Source: Bacillota bacterium
GTDB lineage: Bacteria; Bacillota; UBA4882; UBA8346
DNA length: 64,000 bases
Assembly: GCA_023401925.1 (NCBI GenBank)
Contig: JAEXDA010000077.1
Span: forward strand, 1-64,000
Reading direction: 5' to 3'
Shown here one piece after another: positions 25,506 through 32,710 of this stretch. The number at the start of each line of letters is the position of its first letter. Positions within the stretch are counted from its first letter, which is position 1. The position numbers and the translations under genes were made by a program. Under the pieces are notes generated by a model, which was not told where the DNA came from, did no database searches, and was given only the letters and a program-made list of their open reading frames with translations.

Positions 25506-26963
25506 ATGGACGGGTTGGATCAAAAAGATAAAAGTCAGACAAATCACATAGCGGTCTCAAAGTATGTCAAGTTTATGATTTGGCTGTTTTTAATATGCCT
25601 GGTTTGTAAAGTGCCTGTTTTTGGTTTAAACCCCACCGTAAAGCTGACGATCTGGACTCATCAACGCCACATGGTCGATTTGATCAAAGAATTAATCAAT
25701 AATTTTAACCATACAGTGGGACGCCAAAAAGGAATTGAGCTTTCCATGAGAGTGTTGGGGGATGACTCTTGGCCGATGTTCCATCAAGCTCAAAAAACCG
25801 GAACAGGCCCGGATTTGTATAGCAGCGGTTATGTGACGAATTATCCGGATAATTTTAAAGCCGGCGCTCAGATGTGGTTTGATGATTTTTCTGATTTTAA
25901 AAGCTGGAAAGCACAATGGCCAAGTTGGTATTGGGTTGAAGGGATGACAACCTATCAAGGCCACGTATATTCAATTCCGGCTCAGGTATTCAATTCCCGG
26001 TTGATATACAACCGCGACTTATTCAGGGCCGCAGGTCTCAATCCAGACCAACCCCCCCGCTCCTATCAGGAAATAAGGGAAGCAGCTAAAAAAATTAGCA
26101 AAATAGGCCGGGGAGAAACTTATGGTTTTGCCTATTGCGGAGCGGAGTCATGGCCGATGGAATGGTTGCCCAGCCAATGGGCTGAAGCGAATGGAGAACC
26201 CGCTTATTGGGATTGGAAGCGGGGGCGTTGGGCCATGGAAGGTTATAACAAAGTTTTTCAATTGTTACTTGACCTCAAAAAGGATGGCTCGATGTTTCCC
26301 GGTATTGAAGTTTTAAGTAATGACGCTTTGCGGGCCCAATTCGCCGAAGGAAGAATCGGGATGTATATGGGAGAATTTTGGGATGTGGGCGTGTTTAACG
26401 CGCAATTTCCCGCTAAATGCGATTGGGGCGTAGGTCCGATACCCACTTTTGACGGCAAATTTCATGGCAAACCAAGAGCAATGATCCTTAGTGGCATGTG
26501 GAATATCAACGGACAGACTCAGCATCGGTTTGAAGCCTGGGAAGTTGTCAAATGGTTTAACCGTTACGAAGTACGGGCATTAATGTATGAAAGGGGCAAA
26601 TGTATCGATCCCGATCCGATAGTAGCTCAAAAGTATGTAAAGCATCGGCCAAAAGTACGAGGATTTGAAGCCTTTGCCAACACTTTGAATCAGGATTACT
26701 TAGCAACATATCCGATTCTTCCGGGCTGGAAAGCACCAAAAGAAAATCCCTGTACGGTCTTTAGAAATGTTTTGGTTCATGGCGGTGACCTTTATAGTAA
26801 ATTAAACAAACTGGATTTTGAATGGAATCAGCAATTAGAAGATTACTATCGGAAGAATCCCGCTATAAAAAGGGGTTGGAATATTTATTCAAATTTTGAC
26901 CGGATGACGGGGAAAATGGGTGCGCCGCTTGTTAATCCCAATTTAAGCAACCCGGTTAAGTAA
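25506..26963 (+). CDS. Second extracellular sugar-binding protein (CUT1 type)
   Basis: A 485-residue solute-binding protein, unlike its neighbour in sequence. A cytoplasmic stretch of about 25 residues precedes one hydrophobic segment (FMIWLFLICLVCKVPVFG), and the mature part starts VKLTIWTHQRHMVDLIKEL, typical of family 1 binding proteins. Aromatic-rich blocks (DDFSDFKSWKAQWPSWYWVEG) probably line the sugar site. No lipobox at the predicted cleavage site. ATG 25506 has GGGAAG upstream; a GTG at 25497 is an alternative. It may provide a second specificity for the permease pair, or act as sensor input for the kinase at 19912. Confidence 0.82.
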   Translation: MDGLDQKDKSQTNHIAVSKYVKFMIWLFLICLVCKVPVFGLNPTVKLTIWTHQRHMVDLIKELINNFNHTVGRQKGIELSMRVLGDDSWPMFHQAQKTGTGPDLYSSGYVTNYPDNFKAGAQMWFDDFSDFKSWKAQWPSWYWVEGMTTYQGHVYSIPAQVFNSRLIYNRDLFRAAGLNPDQPPRSYQEIREAAKKISKIGRGETYGFAYCGAESWPMEWLPSQWAEANGEPAYWDWKRGRWAMEGYNKVFQLLLDLKKDGSMFPGIEVLSNDALRAQFAEGRIGMYMGEFWDVGVFNAQFPAKCDWGVGPIPTFDGKFHGKPRAMILSGMWNINGQTQHRFEAWEVVKWFNRYEVRALMYERGKCIDPDPIVAQKYVKHRPKVRGFEAFANTLNQDYLATYPILPGWKAPKENPCTVFRNVLVHGGDLYSKLNKLDFEWNQQLEDYYRKNPAIKRGWNIYSNFDRMTGKMGAPLVNPNLSNPVK

Positions 26964-27053
26964 CGGTCCGCTTATCCTTATCCATGGAAAGAACCCTTTT
27001 AATGTAAAATCTAAAGAAGAAATCAGTACTGGACGCATAAGGAGGAGTGTAAA

Positions 27054-27767
27054 GTGCAGCATAGCATGGGTCAATCCATGTCATCACGGATTCGTTTGAT
27101 TATTGCCGACGATATGTTGCCGATCCGAGAGTACTTAAGCATGGTACTTTCGCATGAACCGGATATGGAAGTGTTAGAAGCGGTTGGAAGTGGAAGTGAG
27201 GCAGTTGAACGGGCACTGGCAACGGAACCTGATGTAATGTTAATGGATTTGGAAATGGAGACTCCTCGAGCCGGGGTTGAGGCCATTTCACGTTTAATGA
27301 ATTATACTGAAAATATTCGCTGTGTGGTGCTTACCCATTTTGGTGATGATGAAACGGTATTTGCTGCTTTTGAAGCAGGGGCAACCGATTATGTATTGAA
27401 GGATTCGTCAGCTGCTGAAATCATTGAAGCAGTCCGGGCCGCTGCCAATGATATGTCGCCTATCCGTCCTCGGATTGCCCGAATGATTCGTTCCGAGTTC
27501 AGGACGATGCGTTCTGAAAGAGCGAGTTTGGTAGCGACATTGAATATTGTTTATCGTTTAACACCGACCGAGCTCGGAATACTAAGGATGCTGGCGGAGG
27601 GAAAAGACCGGACTGAAATTGCCAAAATTCATTGCGTAGAGCCTTCAACGATTCGGACTCATGTGGGGAATATTTTGAAAAAGTTCGATGAGTCTTCGGC
27701 TAAGGATGTAGTGACGCGTCTGCGTAATTTGGGGATCTTCGAAATTTTCACCAGTCAAAAAAATTAA
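27054..27767 (+). CDS. NarL/LuxR-type response regulator
   Basis: A 237-residue two-domain regulator. The receiver domain (about 10-130) has the acidic pocket IIADDMLPIREYL, the phospho-acceptor Asp in PDVMLMDLEM, and the conserved Lys in YVLKDSSAAEI. A linker leads to a C-terminal LuxR helix-turn-helix (about 170-230: LTPTELGILRMLAEGK, EPSTIRTHVGNILKKF). Start GTG after AAGGAGGAGTGTAAA. It closes the gene run that begins with the histidine kinase at 19912 and is its likely partner, controlling the sugar importer between them. Confidence 0.9.
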   Translation: MQHSMGQSMSSRIRLIIADDMLPIREYLSMVLSHEPDMEVLEAVGSGSEAVERALATEPDVMLMDLEMETPRAGVEAISRLMNYTENIRCVVLTHFGDDETVFAAFEAGATDYVLKDSSAAEIIEAVRAAANDMSPIRPRIARMIRSEFRTMRSERASLVATLNIVYRLTPTELGILRMLAEGKDRTEIAKIHCVEPSTIRTHVGNILKKFDESSAKDVVTRLRNLGIFEIFTSQKN

Positions 27768-27807
27768 AATTTAAAAAAATCTTTTTGAATGGGAAATTTT
27801 TGGGGAA

Positions 27808-27831
27808 ATAAAAAATCCCGAAACTCGGGAT
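27808..27831 (-). terminator. Terminator of the tRNA transcript
   Basis: On the minus strand ATCCCGA/TCGGGAT with loop GTT is followed by TTTTTTAT. It ends the transcript carrying the two tRNAs. Confidence 0.75.
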
Positions 27832-27843
27832 GATTGATTATAT

Positions 27844-27918
27844 TGGAGCTGGTGAAAGGAGTCGAACCTTCAACCTGCGGTTTACGATACCGCTGCTCTG
27901 CCATTGAGCTACACCAGC
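27844..27918 (-). tRNA. tRNA-Thr (anticodon CGU)
   Basis: A full cloverleaf on the minus strand: acceptor GCTGGTG/CACCAGC, D-arm TAGCTCAATGGCAGAGC, anticodon stem GCGGT/ACCGC with loop ATCGTAA (anticodon CGT), T-arm GGTTCGACTCC and an encoded CCA. It reads ACG codons. Confidence 0.95.
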
Positions 27919-28017
27919 ATGAAATATATATTATTGTATCATGTCTCACTTGTGAAATCAACGTAATCGATAAAATCATGAAAAAACTTCCAGGATAGCC
28001 TAGAAGTTATCGACATT

Positions 28018-28092
28018 TGGAGCGGGCGACGGGATTCGAACCCGCGGTCCTCGGCTTGGGAAGCCGATGCTCTACCACTGAGCCACACCCGC
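28018..28092 (-). tRNA. tRNA-Gly (anticodon CCC)
   Basis: A full cloverleaf on the minus strand: acceptor GCGGGTG with CGCCCGC, D-arm TGGCTCAGTGGTAGAGC, anticodon stem TCGGC/GCCGA with loop TTCCCAA (anticodon CCC), T-arm GGGTTCGAATCCC and an encoded CCA. It reads GGG codons and lies about 100 bases upstream of tRNA-Thr in the same transcript. Confidence 0.96.
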
Positions 28093-28320
28093 ATTGTACA
28101 AAATATTATACTCTAAGTGGTTTGAAAAATCAAGATCACAAGAAAGGAAAATTGTTTAGTATTATTTTCCTTTCAAGATAGATGAATAATTGGTGAAAAA
28201 CCAAAAAAAAATGAGTGATAAAAAAGGATTTTTTGCTCTCTGGTCGAAATTCATAATCGTGTTTATCAATCATATATTTAGGTACGATGAGTATCTAAAT
28301 TAAGACTAGGAGGGGTTTTA

Positions 28321-28491
28321 ATGAGTTATAAAATTAGTGATGATTGCATCAGTTGTGGCGCTTGCCAATCCGAGTGTCCAGTTGAAGCTATCAGCGAAGG
28401 TTCGGATAAGTATGTTATAGACCCTAGCAAATGTACCGAGTGTGGTTCTTGCGCCGATGTTTGTCCTGTTGGAGCGCCAACTCAAGGCTAA
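28321..28491 (+). CDS. 2[4Fe-4S] ferredoxin
   Basis: A 56-residue clostridial-type ferredoxin. Both cluster-binding motifs are intact: CISCGACQSECP and CTECGSCADVCP (C-x2-C-x2-C-x3-C-P). It carries low-potential electrons between oxidoreductases such as pyruvate:ferredoxin oxidoreductase and hydrogenase, marking an anaerobic lifestyle. ATG after AGGAGGGGTTTTA. Monocistronic, with a G/C-rich terminator ten bases after the stop. Confidence 0.96.
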   Translation: MSYKISDDCISCGACQSECPVEAISEGSDKYVIDPSKCTECGSCADVCPVGAPTQG

Positions 28492-28500
28492 AGACCCCAA

Positions 28501-28523
28501 GCCCCCTTTCGGGGGCTTTTTTA
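28501..28523 (+). terminator. Terminator after the ferredoxin gene
   Basis: GCCCCC-TTTC-GGGGGC is followed by TTTTTT. Confidence 0.9.
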
Positions 28524-28558
28524 CTTTATATACCCACTGTATTCAATCAGCACTGAAA

Positions 28559-29002
28559 CTATTGAAGCAATGAATTCACTATTTGATTGACTAATTTTCC
28601 GTCAGCCCTTCCTTTAAACTTTGGCATTAGCACAGGCATAACTTTATTCATGTCTTTTTTACTAGAAGCGCCAACCTGGGAAATAACTTCTTCGATGAGT
28701 TTTCGTACTTCGGCTTCAGATAATTGAGCGGGTAAATATTCTTGGACGATTTGGATTTCTTTCTGAAGGTTTTCTACCAGATCTTTACGGCCTGCCTTTT
28801 CAAACTCCACAAGGGAATCAGTTCTCTGCTTCACTTCTTTGGCTAAGACTTCAATGACTTCTTCGTCATTTAACTGATGTCCCCGCGCTATTTCCAGATT
28901 CATGACTGCCGCTTTGGCTAACCGGATAACCGAAAGTCTAACGGTATCTTTGTTTTTCATGGCAGTTTTTAAATCTTCTTGTAGCTTTTCTTTTAAAGTC
29001 AC
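28559..29002 (-). CDS. yqeY: GatB/YqeY domain protein
   Basis: A 147-residue YqeY-family protein, all helical. It starts TLKEKLQEDLKTAMKNKD and has the diagnostic RLSVIRLAKAAVMN and the C-terminal GRADGKLVNQIVNSLL, shared with the tail domain of the amidotransferase subunit GatB, which contacts tRNA. In many Bacillota it sits next to rpsU; here it does not. Function not firmly known, possibly tRNA-related. GTG start after GGGAGGAGGATTAAAA. Confidence 0.93.
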   Translation of the reverse strand: MTLKEKLQEDLKTAMKNKDTVRLSVIRLAKAAVMNLEIARGHQLNDEEVIEVLAKEVKQRTDSLVEFEKAGRKDLVENLQKEIQIVQEYLPAQLSEAEVRKLIEEVISQVGASSKKDMNKVMPVLMPKFKGRADGKLVNQIVNSLLQ

Positions 29003-29099
29003 TTTTAATCCTCCTCCCAGAGATTAACATAAGATATTTTATTTCTAGAAGGAGTATGGATTTCCTGCTAGTATTTTCATTGTAATCTGAATGAGTGCC

Positions 29100-29567
29100 T
29101 TATCTGGCAAAAAAGTGTTTCCCAATCTTTTGAATAATACGGCGCGTCCAAACATATGACGTAGGTGACAATACTTTTGAAGGGTTATAGAAAAAAAGAG
29201 CCCCCCCGGACGGATCCCATCCCCCTAACGCAGCATGGGCAGCCTTGCGGGCGGAATCAGTAGGCGGTTTATTGAATTGACCATTGCTTACGGATTCAAA
29301 AGCGTGAGGTTGATAAACTACTCCGGCTATTGTTTTCGGAAATTTGGCACTTTGAATGCGATTTAAGATTACCGCTCCGACAGCGACTTGCCCGAGGTAA
29401 GGTTCAGCGCCTGCTTCGGCTTGAATAATCCTGGCCAGTAAATCGCTGCCACCGCTGTAAGCAGTACGCCTTGACGCGGCTGAGGTATCCCGCCAAAATG
29501 AATAACTTCCCGCAATACTTCCAATAAGGAGAAGAACGATAACGAGCCGCAAATGTATTTTTTTCAA
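29100..29567 (-). CDS. SleB/CwlJ-family cell wall hydrolase
   Basis: A 155-residue exported protein with one N-terminal signal or anchor helix (LRLVIVLLLIGSIAGSYSF) and a Hydrolase_2 domain: LLARIIQAEAGAEPYLGQVAVGAVILNR, FPKTIAGVVYQPHAFESV and GGALFFYNP. SleB-type enzymes open muramic-lactam-containing cortex peptidoglycan at spore germination (lytic transglycosylase activity; the Glu in QAEAGAEP is the catalytic candidate). No N-terminal peptidoglycan-binding repeat, so it is the short form, also found as vegetative wall hydrolase. It belongs to the sporulation gene set of the window. Confidence 0.9.
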   Translation of the reverse strand: MKKIHLRLVIVLLLIGSIAGSYSFWRDTSAASRRTAYSGGSDLLARIIQAEAGAEPYLGQVAVGAVILNRIQSAKFPKTIAGVVYQPHAFESVSNGQFNKPPTDSARKAAHAALGGWDPSGGALFFYNPSKVLSPTSYVWTRRIIQKIGKHFFAR

Positions 29568-29662
29568 TTGGATTCACTTCCTCAGATGTTTTTTTTATTA
29601 TTCCATCATCGGAAGCAGAAAATACAAGTGTCCCAAATGTTATTTTGAAAAGAAAAGGCAAA

Positions 29663-30301
29663 TTAGATGTTTAGTTTCTCCAATATTTTTTTGAGCGTAT
29701 TTTCTGTAGGCATTATTACCATTTGAATTCGAATCTCTAAATTGGGGATTAAATATTCAAAATGAATCAATAAGCTATCGATGGCGTAGACTTTAGCCGA
29801 ATAAACCAGTGCCCGATCCAATTCGTTGACACGGGTTGGTGGAGCAAACCACCATTTCAAGGAAGTTTTTTCAGTCAAAGTTCGCCAAAAGGCATTGGAT
29901 AAAATATTGACCAATTCGGCTAAAAAAGAAATCTCAACCCGATTGATATCGCTGAGGCTTTTGATTTTCCGGTGGCCGTTGATTTTGTCGACAAAAAAGA
30001 TGGCGTCGGATTCGCGGAAAAAAGTATAGATTTCCCCACTGATTTCTCCAGAAAAACGCATATGATAACCAAGATGATTGGAATAAAACAGTTTGATACG
30101 ATCAATCATCATTGTTAATGGAAGGAAAGATAGGCAATTCAAATGGATATCATTGTAGCTTCCTAAGAAATCCCGAAGGGAGTTAACAGATTCGGCAGCC
30201 CCTCTTTGAGCAACCTCATAGAGTGTCTTAATTTCTTGGGGAGGTAAGAAATAATTTTCTTGAATACTGGCTTCGTTTTGTTCGATAGCGATGTTAAGCA
30301 T
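29663..30301 (-). CDS. CheC/CheX-like phosphatase-domain protein
   Basis: A 212-residue protein with two helices resembling the phosphatase motif of the CheC/CheX/FliY family (E-x2-N): AAESVNSLRDFLG near residue 40 and ISFLAELVNILSNAFW near residue 130, separated by beta strands and a GEISGEIYTFF turn. Family members dephosphorylate CheY-P or tune chemotaxis adaptation. It stands alone, not in a che operon, although a chemoreceptor occurs at 60908. An alternative is a CheC-like output module for another response regulator. Assignment rests on motif shape only. Confidence 0.55.
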   Translation of the reverse strand: MLNIAIEQNEASIQENYFLPPQEIKTLYEVAQRGAAESVNSLRDFLGSYNDIHLNCLSFLPLTMMIDRIKLFYSNHLGYHMRFSGEISGEIYTFFRESDAIFFVDKINGHRKIKSLSDINRVEISFLAELVNILSNAFWRTLTEKTSLKWWFAPPTRVNELDRALVYSAKVYAIDSLLIHFEYLIPNLEIRIQMVIMPTENTLKKILEKLNI

Positions 30302-30598
30302 GAAAAAACGCTCCTTTTACATTCTAAATTCATAGTTTGGCCTAAAATGAATCAATAGAGAAATGGTCTCCCTGGATTTTAATCAACCATACATTGTTAA
30401 TCTTATATCTTTGATTCATTGCAGCTGAATATAAGTTAATTAGATTCGCGGTTTGAAATGATATTCCTTTATCGATATTAGGCGGAATAAGTCGATAATT
30501 AACGGATTGGTGATATAATCTGTTGTAACGGTAAAATTTAATTTATCATCGCAATAAAATGCCGGATATAAGATAATTGTGTCGTTTTTTAAAAGTTT

Positions 30599-30628
30599 TT
30601 GGTTCTGTCCCATTCCTTTTGGTATAAT
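30599..30628 (+). promoter_or_regulatory. Promoter abutting the endonuclease III start
   Basis: TTGGTT, an 18-base spacer and a perfect TATAAT (30623-30628). The start codon of the following gene begins seven bases after the -10 box, so the message may be leaderless. Confidence 0.45.
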
Positions 30629-30634
30629 TGAAAC

Positions 30635-31312
30635 ATGAAAAAATTTGATAATGAGTATTATTTAAAGGTCATGAATATACTGCGGAGTGATTTGGGAGAG
30701 CCGGATACGTTACATCAAAGCAGTCCTTTGGCCTATACCAGTTCTGCCCTGGAAGTACTGCTTGCTACGATTTTAACCCAGGCTACTTCGGATACAAATG
30801 CTCTTCGGGCTTGGCTGAAATTTAAACAGGTATATTCAGAACCGGAAGAAGTATTACAAAGTGGAGAACAGCGGTTAATGGATGCAATTCATTCCGCTGG
30901 ATTAGCAAACCAGAAAACCAAGACAATTATGGCTGTCCTTCAAGAAATCCAGAATAAATTTGGGATCTGTTCCCTGGACTCTTTGAAAGAAGACTCGAGG
31001 TTAGCTTGGAGTTTTTTGAATCATTTACCGGGAGTTGGTCCGAAAACAGCTGCCTGTACTTTGTTGTTTGGACTCGGCTTTCCGAAATTTCCGGTTGACG
31101 TCCACATTCAACGTATTGTGAAACGATTAGGCTGGATTGATGACAATCTAAATCCGGAGCAAAGTCAGGAAGTTTTGTCATCAAAAGTACCTGCGGCGTT
31201 TCATCAAAATCTGCATATATTGCTACTTAATTTAGGCCGTCGCTATTGCCGACCGCATCAGCCTTTTTGTAATGATTGTCCATTAAATGGCGAGTGTCCG
31301 AAATCGTTTTAG
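30635..31312 (+). CDS. nth: Endonuclease III-family DNA glycosylase
   Basis: A 225-residue HhH-GPD protein for base-excision repair of oxidised pyrimidines. The helix-hairpin-helix LPGVGPKTAACTLL carries the catalytic Lys, and VDVHIQRIVKRLGW the catalytic Asp. The C-terminal iron-sulfur loop has the exact C-x6-C-x2-C-x5-C spacing (CRPHQPFCNDCPLNGEC). It is more like the divergent EndoIII branch of Bacillota (LLATILTQATSD instead of LLSAQTTD). No Shine-Dalgarno precedes the ATG; the -10 box almost touches it. The stop codon overlaps the start of a dispersed repeat. Confidence 0.88.
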   Translation: MKKFDNEYYLKVMNILRSDLGEPDTLHQSSPLAYTSSALEVLLATILTQATSDTNALRAWLKFKQVYSEPEEVLQSGEQRLMDAIHSAGLANQKTKTIMAVLQEIQNKFGICSLDSLKEDSRLAWSFLNHLPGVGPKTAACTLLFGLGFPKFPVDVHIQRIVKRLGWIDDNLNPEQSQEVLSSKVPAAFHQNLHILLLNLGRRYCRPHQPFCNDCPLNGECPKSF

Positions 31313-31416
31313 TAGAGCGTATTGTAAATAAACGGCAATCAGAAATGGGAAGATACGCTCTACTTAAGTAAAACGTTCACAATCATTGAGTAGTTATTTA
31401 GAGAACGTTTTACTAG
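31311..31416. repeat. Dispersed two-hairpin repeat, copy 1
   Basis: Two adjacent inverted repeats: GTAGAGCGTAT/ATACGCTCTAC (31312-31363) and GTAAAACGTTC/GAACGTTTTAC (31368-31413), each with loops of about 24-30 bases. A second copy at 46559-46665 differs by six substitutions and one inserted base. The element starts in the stop codon of the upstream gene and ends at the -35 box of the next promoter. Confidence 0.85.
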
Positions 31417-31446
31417 TTTACATAATGTATATTTTGGTGTTATAAT
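31417..31446 (+). promoter_or_regulatory. Promoter of the HEIGH metallopeptidase gene
   Basis: TTTACA (31417-31422), an 18-base spacer and TATAAT (31441-31446), 20 bases upstream of the start codon at 31467. Confidence 0.6.
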
Positions 31447-31466
31447 GAGGCTAAAAGGAGCTTGCC

Positions 31467-32549
31467 ATGAGAAAAAATTGGGTCTTCTTAATCGTGGTTG
31501 GGCTGACAATAAGCCTCATGATCATGATTGCCATAAAAAACAATAGATATTCTTCGTTGAATCCGAATGAAATGAAAATTGTAATGAGGAAACAAAATGA
31601 TTGGATGAAGGTAAAAAGTAAATCTCAACTTGTATTTTTAATGAATCAATATGTCAAGCAAATTCACGATTTAGAAAGGAATTTTGGGAAAATCGGTCGA
31701 CAAGGCTATAAAATTTACACAAGCACTGAGAGTCAACAACTGTTTGAATATTACCAATCCTTAGCATCTTTGTTAGATTACCTGAATCACGGTAATGCGG
31801 ATAATGTAAAGAATCAATGGGAAGGTTATCAATTCTCCAAAGATGGTAATGCACCTTATCGGCGGGAACAAGTCATTCAGGTTTTGGCGGAATTGAATCA
31901 CAATAAAGTTCCCAAGGTTTTTTTGAAAGATTTAAGTATATATATATTGCCATATACAGTACCTGGCGTTAGTGGTTTGGGTGGACCAGGTTATATTTTA
32001 TTAAGTGCTCAAAACATTCATGAGACATTGATTGATAATCAGCTCTCGGTCACATTGTATCATGAAATCGGACATCATGTTAACTTTACTTTTATGCCCA
32101 AGGATAACCATCAAGGCGATGCGCTATGGGCGGAATTTTTGAAAATACGCGGCGGCGCTTGGCATGGGCCTGGAAACGTTAATACTGGCGCCTGGGGCAT
32201 CTCTAGTGAAGAAACTTTTGCTGAGGATTTTCGGATGCTTTTTGGAAATAATCAGCCCTATTTTGGTGATTTGGCTTTGGGAGATCCCCGTACCGATCCG
32301 AGGAGAGCTGCCCGGGAAAAAAATTTTTTGATGAATTTGAAGAATGAAAAGATCAAAAACGGATATCGGTCACCCTGGATAGTAGAAGAAGGACTTTTCT
32401 TTTGGCAAAATCAAAACCTAATGCTGTTTGTTGGTTGGTCATTGCTCGGTTTGTCGATGTTCTTTATTCGAAAATATCGGAATCCCCAGGAACGAGTACT
32501 CATTTTTGGGCAACCGAAATCAATGGCAGGTTTTGAAATTCATGGGTAA
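31467..32549 (+). CDS. Membrane-anchored zinc metallopeptidase-like protein (HEIGH)
   Basis: A 360-residue protein with membrane helices at both ends (about 5-23 and 310-333) and a soluble domain between. The zinc-binding motif HEIGH is at 199-203; a third ligand candidate is in SEETFAEDFR (about 246-255), a gluzincin-like arrangement also seen in the lethal-factor/Pro-Pro-endopeptidase class. The region GGPGYILLSAQNIHETLIDN precedes the zinc helix. With both ends in the membrane, the active domain should lie outside the cytoplasmic membrane if the N-terminus is inside. Family not identified; could be a wall- or coat-processing peptidase. RBS AAAAGGAG. Confidence 0.7.
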   Translation: MRKNWVFLIVVGLTISLMIMIAIKNNRYSSLNPNEMKIVMRKQNDWMKVKSKSQLVFLMNQYVKQIHDLERNFGKIGRQGYKIYTSTESQQLFEYYQSLASLLDYLNHGNADNVKNQWEGYQFSKDGNAPYRREQVIQVLAELNHNKVPKVFLKDLSIYILPYTVPGVSGLGGPGYILLSAQNIHETLIDNQLSVTLYHEIGHHVNFTFMPKDNHQGDALWAEFLKIRGGAWHGPGNVNTGAWGISSEETFAEDFRMLFGNNQPYFGDLALGDPRTDPRRAAREKNFLMNLKNEKIKNGYRSPWIVEEGLFFWQNQNLMLFVGWSLLGLSMFFIRKYRNPQERVLIFGQPKSMAGFEIHG

Positions 32550-32571
32550 AATGAAAACATCATATTTTGTA

Positions 32572-32607
32572 AAAAGGGACAGTCATGGAAAAAAGACGGT
32601 CCCTTTT
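32572..32607 (+). terminator. Terminator after the metallopeptidase gene
   Basis: AAAAGGGACAGTC pairs with GACGGTCCCTTTT around ATGGAAAAAA. Confidence 0.75.
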
Positions 32608-32710
32608 CGTTGTATTGTCAAGGCAGGAAATTGGAAATAAGGGCACGAATTGGTCTAATTCGAGTAAAACTTAAGCATCTTTATTAAATAGGTCTTAGAA
32701 GGTGAGTCCG

